A stretch of DNA of 12,193 bases from CAZYFH01 sp964646815 (GTDB taxonomy: Bacteria; Acidobacteriota; Vicinamibacteria; Vicinamibacterales; UBA8438): positions 1-12,193 of the forward strand of contig CAZYFH010000065.1 in assembly GCA_964646815.1 (NCBI GenBank). The letters run 5' to 3'. Each line of letters starts with the position of its first letter. The first letter of the stretch is position 1. The position numbers were made by a program, and so were the translations under genes. The notes under the pieces were generated by a model, which saw only the letters and a program-made list of their open reading frames with translations, did not search any database and had not been told where the DNA came from. Positions 1 to 7,343 of this stretch are shown here, in pieces.

Positions 1-968
1 ACCGGCACCGGCACCCGGCGCGCCGCGTGGCCCACCGGATCGAGCACCGGCACGTAATCGGCGCTCGCCTCGAGGGCGCCGTAGATCGGGCCGTTCGCAT
101 TGACGGTCGGGTTCCGCTTGTCCGTCGAGATCTCATCGTGGAGATACGCTTTCGGGTCGGCCCAGTCCCATTGCGTCACGACGACGTTTCGCTCGACCCC
201 GCGGGGCCGTGGCGGCGCCTCGGGAAGCTCGCCCGCAACAATCCGGTCGGTCCAGTCCGCAAACATCTCGAGCGCGCGGCGCCGCCCCATGCGATCTAGT
301 CCGCCCGACATGCTGCCCCCAGCCTGCCCCGACTGGATGCGTCGATCCCAGGCGGCGACCAACGAATCGAACTCGCCCAGTTCGGACGGAATCTCGCGCG
401 TCGCCTTGTTGCCAAGCGCATGACACGCGGTGCAGCCACCGGACTTCACCGACCGCAGCCACTCCGCCTGACTGCGCACGTTCGGCGAGATACCGTTGCC
501 ATCCGGTCCAGTGCCGGGGAACTCGTCCGGCCCCGGCGCTTCAAGAAGGGACAGCCAATAGCCGGCAGGATAGTACTGTGCCGCCGCCGCCTCGGTCGGC
601 GCCACGACGGCTGTCAGATTGACGGTGTCGCCGGGCGAGGCGTGCGCCTTCGCCGAGTCCACCAACCCGTAGCCGCGCACCCAGAGGTCGTAGGTCGCAT
701 CGGGCAGGTCCGGCACGACGTAGCGGCCTTCGTCGTCGGTCACCACGATCCGGTTGAAACGGGTTGCGAGATCCATCGTCTCCGCGATCACCCACACGCC
801 CGCTTCGGGCCCGCTCGGCCCGGTGACGACCCCACCGATGTCATCGGCATCGATGGCGACGTCCGTCTGTCGCGCGCTCACCTCCGTGCGCGAGATACCG
901 AAGTGCGTGGCCAGCGCCAGCCCCACTAACCCGGTCAACAGCGCGCCGCTGATCCGTATGACCCGCAT
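1..968 (-). CDS. Secreted carboxypeptidase-regulatory-like / cytochrome c protein (3' part outside window)
   Basis: A continuous minus-strand reading frame starts at ATG 966-968 and stays open to the left edge, so 322 residues are visible and the C-terminus is missing. A good ribosome site, AAGGGGAG, lies 6 nt upstream (975-982). Residues about 1-21 form a signal peptide. Residues about 44-123 look like a carboxypeptidase regulatory-like (transthyretin-like beta-sandwich) domain, with the typical VVTDDEGRYVVPDLPDATYDL stretch. C179-T-A-C-H183 is a single haem c site. Related acidobacterial proteins of roughly 700 residues continue into a propeller-like domain; the visible end (YVPVLDPVGHAARRVPV) would fit the beginning of that, which is inference. 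It probably sits in the periplasm as a monohaem electron-transfer or sensing protein; the substrate is unknown. The TPR gene lies 90 nt upstream on the same strand and may be co-transcribed. Confidence 0.85.
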   Translation of the reverse strand, partial: MRVIRISGALLTGLVGLALATHFGISRTEVSARQTDVAIDADDIGGVVTGPSGPEAGVWVIAETMDLATRFNRIVVTDDEGRYVVPDLPDATYDLWVRGYGLVDSAKAHASPGDTVNLTAVVAPTEAAAAQYYPAGYWLSLLEAPGPDEFPGTGPDGNGISPNVRSQAEWLRSVKSGGCTACHALGNKATREIPSELGEFDSLVAAWDRRIQSGQAGGSMSGGLDRMGRRRALEMFADWTDRIVAGELPEAPPRPRGVERNVVVTQWDWADPKAYLHDEISTDKRNPTVNANGPIYGALEASADYVPVLDPVGHAARRVPVP

Positions 969-974
969 GCCCCA

Positions 975-982
975 CTCCCCTT
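975..982 (-). promoter_or_regulatory. Ribosome binding site AAGGGGAG
   Basis: A purine-rich Shine-Dalgarno sequence 6 nt before ATG 966-968. It fixes the start of the partial haem c protein, whose frame has no stop inside the window. Confidence 0.6.
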
Positions 983-1058
983 CCGGTCCGGGTTTCCACC
1001 CTGATAACGCCACGATCGTGTCTCGAATCCGCACCCCAATCAATCCCACAGGCCGGCT

Positions 1059-1691
1059 TCAGCGGCCGCCGTCGAGCTCGGCGAGGTGCACGCGCGCCAC
1101 CATGTGCATGTAGCCGCCAGCGGCGGCGTACCGCTCGTCCGCAGCCGACGTGATGTGGCGGCGTGCCGCCTCGTCGGCGCCGATCGCCTCGTGGTAGAGC
1201 CCCACGTACAGATGCGCATAGAAAAGTGCGCGAGGCTGTCCACCGGCGGCAGCCAGTACCGCCTCCGTGGTGATTGTTCCGCGAAACAGCTGGTAAATCT
1301 CTCCCATCGGCGGCCGAGGATCCGGGCCGACCGGCAGAAGTGCGGCCCGCGCCGCCTCCGGTGAGTCCTCGCGTGCCACGCAGAGAAAATGCCAGGCGGC
1401 ATTCTCGACGTCGTTTGGGTTGACGGTTCGATGTGACTCAAACTGCCGCCGACAATCGCGATAACGTCCGACGTAATAGAGAGCGATCCCCCGCTGCCAG
1501 AGCTGGGGCGCAGCCTGTGGCGCCAGTTCCACCACCCGATCGAAGCCGGCAACCGACTCGGCGAGCCGACCGCGGTCGAAGTCGGCCACGGCACGATCGA
1601 GAATCGCGCGCGGGCCTTGCGCCGAGAGCTGGTGGACCGCCATCACAACGGCCAGCGCGTAGGTCGCGGTGCGCACATCGGAGCGCCACAT
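1059..1691 (-). CDS. Exported TPR-repeat protein
   Basis: 210 residues. The N-terminus (YALAVVMAVHQLSA, ending near residue 24) reads as a signal peptide. Helical pairs of tetratricopeptide type follow at about 26-59 (ILDRAVADFDRGRLAESVAGF, with the usual small and aromatic positions), about 61-94 (LWQRGIALYYVGRYRDC) and about 155-190 (LFYAHLYVGLYHEAIGADEAA). TPR proteins are protein-binding scaffolds, so this is probably a periplasmic adaptor; the partner is unknown. There is no lipobox. No Shine-Dalgarno sequence is seen. Instead a TAGAAT box ends 7 nt before the ATG, suggesting a leaderless mRNA. The lectin-fold gene is divergent, and the partial haem c gene follows 90 nt downstream. Confidence 0.82.
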   Translation of the reverse strand: MWRSDVRTATYALAVVMAVHQLSAQGPRAILDRAVADFDRGRLAESVAGFDRVVELAPQAAPQLWQRGIALYYVGRYRDCRRQFESHRTVNPNDVENAAWHFLCVAREDSPEAARAALLPVGPDPRPPMGEIYQLFRGTITTEAVLAAAGGQPRALFYAHLYVGLYHEAIGADEAARRHITSAADERYAAAGGYMHMVARVHLAELDGGR

Positions 1692-1698
1692 CGACGCT

Positions 1699-1704
1699 AT
1701 TCTA
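1699..1704 (-). promoter_or_regulatory. -10 box TAGAAT placed for a leaderless transcript
   Basis: TAGAAT on the minus strand is followed by exactly 7 nt and then the ATG of the TPR gene, so the expected transcription start falls on or next to the start codon. No convincing -35 hexamer is seen. The M20 amidohydrolase gene has the same box at the same spacing. Confidence 0.5.
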
Positions 1705-1788
1705 GCGCCGATTGGTGAACGCAGCCTCGTCGGCGTCTAGATAGTGGTGAGTTTTCTCTCCCGCCCCGGGCGTGCGAAGATACGGCTT

Positions 1789-1796
1789 GGAGGGAG
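1789..1796 (+). promoter_or_regulatory. Ribosome binding site GGAGGGAG
   Basis: A strong Shine-Dalgarno sequence 6 nt before ATG 1803. It supports the chosen start of the lectin-fold gene. The rest of the divergent spacer, 1705-1788, shows no clear plus-strand promoter. Confidence 0.65.
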
Positions 1797-1802
1797 AACG
1801 AT

Positions 1803-2444
1803 ATGAGGACGACTCGACGGCTCGGAATCGCGATCATGCTTTCGATCGCAATCTCGTACCCAGCGTTCACGCAGGACGCAAACATGAGCTTTTTTCTAAC
1901 GAGCATGGGACCAGGTGACGGTGCGAATCTTGGGGGTCTCGCTGGCGCCGACCGCCACTGCGAGATGCTGGCGAGCGCCACTGGTGCCGCTGCCAAGACC
2001 TGGCGCGCGTACCTCAGCACGACCGGTTCGGGCGGCGTGAACGCACGCGACCGCATCGGCTCGGGACCTTGGTACAACCACAATGGCGATATGGTCGCGT
2101 CGAACGTCGCCGACCTTCACAGCGACAACAACAACCTCACCAAGCAGACCCAGTTGAACGAAAAGGGGCAAATGACCAACGGGCGTGGTGACGACCCCAA
2201 CATGCACGACATCTTGACCGGGTCGCAGCTCGACGGGACCATGGCGCCCGGCAGCGACGACTCGACCTGCGGCAACTGGACGAGCAACGGTGAGGGGAGC
2301 GCGCTCGTTGGCCATCACGACCGCAACGGTGGCGGTGCGAACCCCACCTCGTGGAATTCGGCGCACGGCTCGCGCGGGTGCGGCCAGTCGGACCTGCAGG
2401 GGACCGGCGGCAACGGCTTCTTCTATTGCTTCGCGATCGACTAG
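1803..2444 (+). CDS. Secreted lectin-fold (C-type lectin/endostatin-like) protein
   Basis: 213 residues. A signal peptide covers about 1-24 (LGIAIMLSIAISYPAFTQ). The mature protein begins with a motif typical of bacterial lectin-like domains related to the collagen NC10/endostatin fold: FFLTSMGPGDGANLGGLAGA, then DRHCEMLA and TWRAYLS. Later come CGNWTS (C156) and GFFYCFA (C209). The four cysteines (53, 156, 193, 209) would allow two disulphides, as usual in this fold. The sequence is rich in Asn, Gly and Asp, consistent with an extracellular or outer-surface location. The ligand cannot be read from sequence; carbohydrate or protein binding is possible. It is a single-gene unit, divergent from the TPR gene and convergent with the PAL-like gene. 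Confidence 0.82.
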   Translation: MRTTRRLGIAIMLSIAISYPAFTQDANMSFFLTSMGPGDGANLGGLAGADRHCEMLASATGAAAKTWRAYLSTTGSGGVNARDRIGSGPWYNHNGDMVASNVADLHSDNNNLTKQTQLNEKGQMTNGRGDDPNMHDILTGSQLDGTMAPGSDDSTCGNWTSNGEGSALVGHHDRNGGGANPTSWNSAHGSRGCGQSDLQGTGGNGFFYCFAID

Positions 2445-2501
2445 TTCTCCGACGGGCGCGTCACGCCAGACCAGCGGCCCCCTCGCGGCCGGTACACAGC
2501 A

Positions 2502-2535
2502 ACGCCCGCCGCCCCACGTCGTGGACGGCGGGCGT
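2502..2535. terminator. Strong hairpin between convergent genes
   Basis: ACGCCCGCCG (2502-2511) pairs perfectly with CGGCGGGCGT (2526-2535). The loop contains a further CCAC/GTGG pairing (2514-2517 with 2521-2524). It lies between the ends of the lectin-fold and PAL-like genes, so it could stop transcription from both sides. Neither side has a T-tract, so it is not a classical intrinsic terminator. It may instead work with Rho or protect 3' ends. Confidence 0.5.
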
Positions 2536-2567
2536 CACCCACTGTCGTGGTCGCGCCCGAACGACCA

Positions 2568-3656
2568 CTACTGCTGGTTCGACGTCGGCGCGCCCTGGTT
2601 CAGCAAGAGCTTCTGGATACGCCAGTTGTTCATGTCGGCGATATACAGCTCGTCCTCCGACCGGCAGCTGATGCCGTGGATCCAGTTGAACTGGCCAAGG
2701 CGACGACCCGACTCACCCAACCACCCGAGGATCTCGCCGTCCAGGGTCATCTTGTACACGCGACCCGGCTCCTGATCCGAGGCAAAGAGGTACTGCGTCT
2801 CCCCGCCCGAGATGCAGAGGGTCCAGGGCTGGGTCTCGTCTGGCACATTAGGGTTCACGTTGCCAAGGACCGGCTGGCGTGTCTTGTCGAACGGCACGTT
2901 CAGCACGATCATCTTGATGAAGTTGCCGTCGGAGTCGAACTTCTGGATGCGGCGGTTGCTGCGATCAGCCACGTAGACGTTGCCCTGTCGGTCGACCTGC
3001 ATGTTGTGCGGCAGCCGGAATTGGCCTGGCTCCGTCCCGTAGGTGCCCCACGACGTGATCCAGTTGCCATATTTGTCGAACTTCGCGATCCGCGAGTTGA
3101 CGTAGCCGTCGCTGACGTAGATGTTGTCGTCCTGATCCCACCCCACGTCGGTCGGCCCGTCGAAATACCCGTCGACGTGGCGCGCCTCCTGCGGCGAGCT
3201 GTGCTCGGGCGGCTCATACCCCTCGGGGCGACGTCCCAGGTTCAGCGTGACGTACCCCGCGGGGTTGAACTTCGTGACCGCGTTCGTCCCCTTGTCGACG
3301 ATCCAGAGATTGTCGTACCTGTCGTACCGCGCCGAGTGCGAGTAGCCAAAGCCGTAGACAGCCTGGCCGATCTCGCGCACGAAATTGCCCTGGTCATCAA
3401 ACTCCAGCAACTGGGTAGTCGCGTTGCCGTAGAGCGGACCCACTGCCGCGGAGCCGGGATGGTTGAGCACCAGCAGATGCCCCTTGGAGTTCTCGGCAAC
3501 CGCGAGGGTCTCGCCGAGGTTCATCTCCGGGGAGTACTTCAGGTAGTCCGGCACGGAGAAGAACGGGATCTCCGGAGCGTTGCTGGTGTCCGCCTGCTGA
3601 GCGAAGACAGGTGCCATCACAAGCGCGAGCACAACGGCGATGAGTGTTCGTTTCAC
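2568..3656 (-). CDS. Secreted NHL-repeat beta-propeller, peptidyl-alpha-hydroxyglycine alpha-amidating lyase (PAL) family
   Basis: 362 residues from GTG 3654-3656. That start is chosen because AAGGAGG lies 5 nt before it; the ATG at 3678-3680 would put the ribosome site inside the gene. Residues 1-20 are a signal peptide (LIAVVLALVMAPVFAQ). The rest is NHL propeller blades. From memory of rat PAL, the match is close: SHSARYD (H107) and LPHNMQV (H217) and WIHGIS (H327) align with the three zinc histidines, VSDGYVNSRI (Y185) with the catalytic Tyr motif, and VADRSNRRIQKF (R232) with a substrate Arg. The other catalytic Arg (rat R533) has no clear counterpart; the position reads LVLNHPG. PAL cleaves alpha-hydroxyglycine peptides to amides and glyoxylate. 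The family assignment is firm; the activity here is uncertain. A PHM-like gene lies 3.8 kb away. Confidence 0.85.
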   Translation of the reverse strand: MKRTLIAVVLALVMAPVFAQQADTSNAPEIPFFSVPDYLKYSPEMNLGETLAVAENSKGHLLVLNHPGSAAVGPLYGNATTQLLEFDDQGNFVREIGQAVYGFGYSHSARYDRYDNLWIVDKGTNAVTKFNPAGYVTLNLGRRPEGYEPPEHSSPQEARHVDGYFDGPTDVGWDQDDNIYVSDGYVNSRIAKFDKYGNWITSWGTYGTEPGQFRLPHNMQVDRQGNVYVADRSNRRIQKFDSDGNFIKMIVLNVPFDKTRQPVLGNVNPNVPDETQPWTLCISGGETQYLFASDQEPGRVYKMTLDGEILGWLGESGRRLGQFNWIHGISCRSEDELYIADMNNWRIQKLLLNQGAPTSNQQ

Positions 3657-3660
3657 GACA

Positions 3661-3668
3661 TCCTCCTT
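3661..3668 (-). promoter_or_regulatory. Ribosome binding site AAGGAGGA that decides a GTG start
   Basis: A near-perfect Shine-Dalgarno sequence on the minus strand, 5 nt (from GGAGG) before GTG 3654-3656. It rules out the upstream in-frame ATG at 3678-3680 as the main start of the PAL-like gene. Confidence 0.75.
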
Positions 3669-3725
3669 CACGATCGCCACAGCGTATCAGACACGACGCC
3701 ACTGAGGCAGACCGGACGGGCCGTC

Positions 3726-3731
3726 TATAAT
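3726..3731 (+). promoter_or_regulatory. -10 box TATAAT upstream of the inverted-repeat leader and octahaem gene
   Basis: A perfect TATAAT, notable in such GC-rich DNA. A start point about 7 nt downstream would fall at the left arm of the inverted repeat. The -35 region (CTGAGG near 3702) is poor. It is the only candidate promoter seen for the cytochrome/membrane-protein pair. Confidence 0.5.
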
Positions 3732-3737
3732 CGTCCA

Positions 3738-3910
3738 AGGCGCCCGGGGTGGAAGTTCGCTGCATTCGGCCGGCGATGCATCCCTCCTGGGCAGCGTTGC
3801 TCCTCAGTTGCATATGCTCGATAGGCTCCTTCGTCGCGCCTTGCAATGGACGGACGCGCTTCGGGTCCAGCAGGGCCTCGGTGCAACGCGGACTTCCACC
3901 CCGGACGCCT
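3738..3910. repeat. 173-bp element bounded by 27-29 nt imperfect inverted repeats
   Basis: The left arm (3738-3764) and right arm (3882-3910) are reverse complements, with a 13-nt perfect core (CCGGGGTGGAAGT on the left), one mismatch, one G-U-type pair and a 2-nt bulge. A small inner palindrome, TGCAT...ATGCA, lies at 3761-3780. The right arm ends 2 nt before the ATG of the octahaem gene, and the left arm begins 6 nt after a TATAAT box. If transcribed, the whole leader would fold into a long hairpin. It may be a small non-autonomous mobile element, an interspersed palindromic repeat or a regulatory leader; the sequence alone does not decide. Confidence 0.65.
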
Positions 3911-3912
3911 AG

Positions 3913-5880
3913 ATGGAAAAGCGGCACGCCCAGACACGTCTGCGAGCCGAACGGGGGCTGAGAGCGCCGGTCACGGCCGTGCTCCTCGCGGCGCTGGCAC
4001 TCGGTATCGCCGCGGCCGTCTCCCTCGACCCGATCACGCTGGAACAGGACGTCGGCCACCGTCCAATCGAGGTTGTCGGAGACGGCTTCGTCTCGTCGGA
4101 CGGCTGCCGCGCCTGCCACCCCTCACAGTACGCGACGTGGCACGGCTCGTTTCATCGCACGATGACCCAGATCGCCGGACCGGACACCGTCCGGGCCGAC
4201 TTCGACGGCGTCGTCGTGCAAGCGGTGCACGGCCGCCCCATGCACCTGGAGCGCCGCGGCGACGAATTCTGGGCGACCTTCGACGACCCTGGCTGGCAAA
4301 TCCCGGATGACGGGGATGAGCCGCCGCGGATCACCAAGCGTGTCGTGATGATCACCGGCTCGCATCATCAGAACATCTACTGGTACGCGACCGAGCACGA
4401 CCGGGCGCTCAACGTGCTCCCAGCGGTCTATCTGCTCGCCGACGAACGGTGGGCGCCGCGGAGCGCCGTCGTCCTGCATCCGCCCGGGCAAGGCGTCGCG
4501 ACGACTGATGGCCACTGGAACGCGATCTGCATCGCCTGCCACACGACGCACGGTAAGACCCAGTTCGATTCGCCCTTCGGATCGGAACCGATCGCGGATC
4601 AGCGGGTCGAGACCACCGTGGCCGAGTTCGGCATCGCGTGCGAATCGTGTCATGGGCCGGCCGATGAACACCTCCGCACCAACAGCAACCCTTTCGTCCG
4701 CTACGTGCGGTACTTCACCGACGAGCCGGACCCGACCATCGCCCAGCCCGCACGCCTCGACCCCGGACGCTCGTCGCAGGTGTGCGGCCAGTGCCACAGC
4801 ATCTGGGAGTTCGCAGCGGTGGACGACGAGCGGCGCGCCAACTCCGGTGGGTTGCCGTACCGACCAGGTGACGCGCTCCGGGACACCCGATTCCTGGTGC
4901 AGCCGTCCGTGGACAACGACTCGCCTGACATGGTCGGTCTACTCGACGCGGATCCCGACTACGTGCGCGGCTCCTTCTGGCCGGACGGCATGGTGCGGGT
5001 GTCCGGCCGCGAATACAACGGCCTGATCGACTCACCCTGTTACGTGGAGGCAGAAACCGTCGAGCGGACAATGACCTGCTTCTCCTGCCACACGATGCAC
5101 AAGACCGATGCGGATCCGCGGTCCACTGCCGCCTGGGCCGACACGCATCAGGTCTCCGCTGGAATGGACGGCGATGCCGCCTGCGTGCAGTGCCACGGCG
5201 GGATCGGCCAGAACCCGGCGACCCACACCAACCACGCTGCTGACTCGGCCGGGAGCCGCTGCTACAACTGCCACATGCCATACACGTCCTACGGCCTGTT
5301 GAAGGCGGTTCGCAGTCACACCGTCAGCAGTCCGTCGGTCCACGAGTCCGTGGACGTGGCCCGGCCGAATGCCTGCAACTTGTGTCACCTCGACCGCACT
5401 CTGGCGTGGACCGGTGATCACCTGGCGCGTTGGTACGACCTCCCGACCCCTCCGCTCGACGACGACGAGCGGAGCGTGGCGGCCTCCCTGCTCTGGCTGC
5501 TGCGCGGTGACGCGGGCGTGCGGGCGATCACCGCCTGGAGCTACGGCTGGTCACCGGCACGGACCGCCGCCGGGACCGACTGGATGACGCCGTTCCTCGG
5601 CGAACTCCTGGGCGACCCGTACGACGCCGTCCGCTTCATCGCCGGGCGGTCGCTCGGGAGTCTGCCCGAACACGCCAACCTCGACTACGACTTCGTGGGA
5701 GAACGCGAGGCACGGCTCACATCCGCCCTTGGGGCGCTCGGAGCCTGGGAACGGGCGGCGGGCGCGGAACGCCGCCGCGACCCCGAGTTGCTATTTTCCG
5801 CCGATGGGTCCGTGGACATCGCGAGAATGCGTCGGCTGTTCGGCGCGCGCGACACGCGCCCGCTGTTCCTTCGAGAATAG
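3913..5880 (+). CDS. Octahaem c-type cytochrome with C-terminal HEAT-like domain
   Basis: 655 residues with eight CxxCH haem sites: C65, C206, C243, C291, C389, C424, C450 and C488 (first Cys of each). An N-terminal hydrophobic stretch (about 18-36) after a basic segment is an uncleaved anchor or signal peptide. The first site, GCRACHPSQYATWHGSFH, resembles the cytochrome c554-type family, as do YWYAT (156-160) and the CIACHTTHG site. After the last haem (RPNACNLCHLDRTLAW) residues about 515-590 are helical and HEAT-like (DPYDAVRFIAGRSLGSLP). There is no CxxCK site, so it is not a NrfA-type nitrite reductase. It presumably carries electrons in the periplasm; the substrate is unknown. No Shine-Dalgarno sequence precedes the ATG; an inverted-repeat arm ends there instead. 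The stop overlaps the next start by one base. Confidence 0.9.
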   Translation: MEKRHAQTRLRAERGLRAPVTAVLLAALALGIAAAVSLDPITLEQDVGHRPIEVVGDGFVSSDGCRACHPSQYATWHGSFHRTMTQIAGPDTVRADFDGVVVQAVHGRPMHLERRGDEFWATFDDPGWQIPDDGDEPPRITKRVVMITGSHHQNIYWYATEHDRALNVLPAVYLLADERWAPRSAVVLHPPGQGVATTDGHWNAICIACHTTHGKTQFDSPFGSEPIADQRVETTVAEFGIACESCHGPADEHLRTNSNPFVRYVRYFTDEPDPTIAQPARLDPGRSSQVCGQCHSIWEFAAVDDERRANSGGLPYRPGDALRDTRFLVQPSVDNDSPDMVGLLDADPDYVRGSFWPDGMVRVSGREYNGLIDSPCYVEAETVERTMTCFSCHTMHKTDADPRSTAAWADTHQVSAGMDGDAACVQCHGGIGQNPATHTNHAADSAGSRCYNCHMPYTSYGLLKAVRSHTVSSPSVHESVDVARPNACNLCHLDRTLAWTGDHLARWYDLPTPPLDDDERSVAASLLWLLRGDAGVRAITAWSYGWSPARTAAGTDWMTPFLGELLGDPYDAVRFIAGRSLGSLPEHANLDYDFVGEREARLTSALGALGAWERAAGAERRRDPELLFSADGSVDIARMRRLFGARDTRPLFLRE

Positions 5881-6320
5881 TGCCCAACCCGCCCGGCACA
5901 CCCGACTACGCCAGGCGTCACCTCCGCTTCGGCTGGTGGTCCCTCATGGTGTTCCTCACACTCGGCTTCGCACTTGAGCTGTTCCACGGGTTCAAGGTGG
6001 GCTTCTACCTCGACGCGTCGAACGAGACGCGTCGCTTAATGTGGACGCTTGCCCATGCGCATGGCGCGCTCTTGGGACTCGTCCATCTGGTCTATGGCCT
6101 CTCGGTAACGGTCGTTCCAGAGATCGGCGCGCGTCATCGCCCGCGCGTGTCGACGAGTCTCATCGGCGCGAGCGTCCTCCTGCCCGGTGGGTTCTTTCTG
6201 GGGGGCGTGTCATTCTACGGCGGAGACCCAGGGGTCGGCATCGTGCTCGCGCCGGTCGGCGCGACGCTGCTCCTGGTCGCCGTGTTCCTGACCGCGCGAG
6301 CTACTGCACGACGACCGTGA
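5880..6320 (+). CDS. Small four-helix membrane protein, likely partner of the octahaem cytochrome
   Basis: 146 residues from GTG 5880-5882, which shares one base with the TAG stop of the cytochrome gene (TAGTG), a sign of translational coupling. Predicted membrane helices lie at about 19-37, 54-78, 91-112 and 117-139. Histidines are placed in or near the first two helices: H36 (ELFHG), H59 and H61 (LAHAHGALLG) and H69 (LVHLVYG). Such residues could bind haem b or copper, which would make this a membrane electron carrier feeding or draining the octahaem protein. That role is inference; I do not recognise a named family. The 3' end overlaps the convergent gene by 20 bp. Confidence 0.82.
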   Translation: MPNPPGTPDYARRHLRFGWWSLMVFLTLGFALELFHGFKVGFYLDASNETRRLMWTLAHAHGALLGLVHLVYGLSVTVVPEIGARHRPRVSTSLIGASVLLPGGFFLGGVSFYGGDPGVGIVLAPVGATLLLVAVFLTARATARRP

Positions 6321-7317
6321 CGTCGGCCGGGACGATCAGCATCGCGTCACTCGCCCAGGCACGCAGCGTGTAGGTGCCGGGTGTGTCGAAGGTCACCGTC
6401 GTCTCGAACCTCGCGGACGTCCAGCCGTCACCGTCGAGCGACGTCGACTCGCTGCTCGCCGGAGCGGTGCCGGGAATCCGCCCTCCGCCAGGCTCGTCGC
6501 CCTCTTCCTCCGCCACCGCGCGTTGATAGTCGGCCGGCGCGATCGTCGCGTCCGCGGGTCCGCGATAGATGGTCCACAACACGGACAATCCGTTCCGGGG
6601 CGGGCGGGGCTTCGAGTACCACTGCACGTTGTCGGGCGCCTTCGGGGCCCCGTCCGGTGGAACCAGCGCCGGCAGCCTGGTGCGCGGCTTGCGCGGCGCG
6701 AGCGGCGTCGGCAGTTCGTCATCGGTGATCGACGCCGTCATCGTTACCGGCTCGCCGACCCGCGCCGTCGTCGTGGCTGCGGAAATTGTGACCAACGGCG
6801 CGCCGTTGGCGAACAGCTGGTCCTTGGGCCGGCCGAAACCCGTCCGGCCGTTCGACGTGATCGTGTTTACGTCGATCTCCCACTCGGGCTGCAGCCACCC
6901 GTACGCCAGTTGCTCGTTGCCGTTGGCGGTCAGATGCCAGACGACACCGTCCTCCGCCGCAGTACCGGTCCCAGCTGGCATCAACACCGTGAACTGATAC
7001 CGCTGCGTCCTCGGGTAGAAGTACGTTGGCTGGCCGCGGTCCTCGTCGCCAGGCGAAAAGTAGTTGGTCTGACCGATCGGCAGACTGGGCGACTCCCGGT
7101 AATTCCGATTCAGATAGCCGAAATGAAACAGATAGCTACCGTCGTCGTTCCGTGTCCAGCCCTCGAAGATCGGTTGGATGTCCTGCCCGGCATCGAACCG
7201 CTGCTGCGGCTGGGTAACGACCGGCACGTCGCGGGGATTGACCTGCGCGCGTGCCACATGCTCCGCGCCGATGGCCACGATCGCCACGGCCACCACCAGT
7301 CGAAAATTGACCGTCAT
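6301..7317 (-). CDS. Secreted protein of unknown function with Ig-like C-terminus
   Basis: 338 residues. A signal peptide covers about 1-24 (LVVAVAIVAIGAEHVARA). Residues about 47-145 contain FEGWTRNDDGSYLFHFGYLN and later the GDEDRGQPTYFYPRTQRYQF region, rich in aromatics and predicted to be beta. A Pro-rich linker lies at about 205-250. The end (about 300-338: TVTFDTPGTYTLRAWASD) looks like an Ig-like/PKD-type sandwich strand pattern. There are no cysteines and no metal motif. I recall similar uncharacterised proteins in Acidobacteria but cannot name a function; it could be a periplasmic or surface accessory protein of the neighbouring redox genes. No strong ribosome site is seen (weak AAGG upstream). 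Confidence 0.78.
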   Translation of the reverse strand: MTVNFRLVVAVAIVAIGAEHVARAQVNPRDVPVVTQPQQRFDAGQDIQPIFEGWTRNDDGSYLFHFGYLNRNYRESPSLPIGQTNYFSPGDEDRGQPTYFYPRTQRYQFTVLMPAGTGTAAEDGVVWHLTANGNEQLAYGWLQPEWEIDVNTITSNGRTGFGRPKDQLFANGAPLVTISAATTTARVGEPVTMTASITDDELPTPLAPRKPRTRLPALVPPDGAPKAPDNVQWYSKPRPPRNGLSVLWTIYRGPADATIAPADYQRAVAEEEGDEPGGGRIPGTAPASSESTSLDGDGWTSARFETTVTFDTPGTYTLRAWASDAMLIVPADVTVVVQ

Positions 7318-7343
7318 GACTTGCCTTGCCTCAGAAACGACAA

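Noticed and set aside
2547..3824. Plus-strand open frame of 425 codons opposite the PAL-like gene
   Set aside because: It is antisense to a gene with clear motifs, signal peptide and ribosome site; its product lacks recognisable motifs and is rich in Val, Arg and His as expected of a high-GC shadow frame.
3738..3910. Known riboswitch or small coding gene in the leader
   Set aside because: I could not match conserved riboswitch cores, and the short open frames inside only reflect the inverted repeat. Kept as a repeat element instead.
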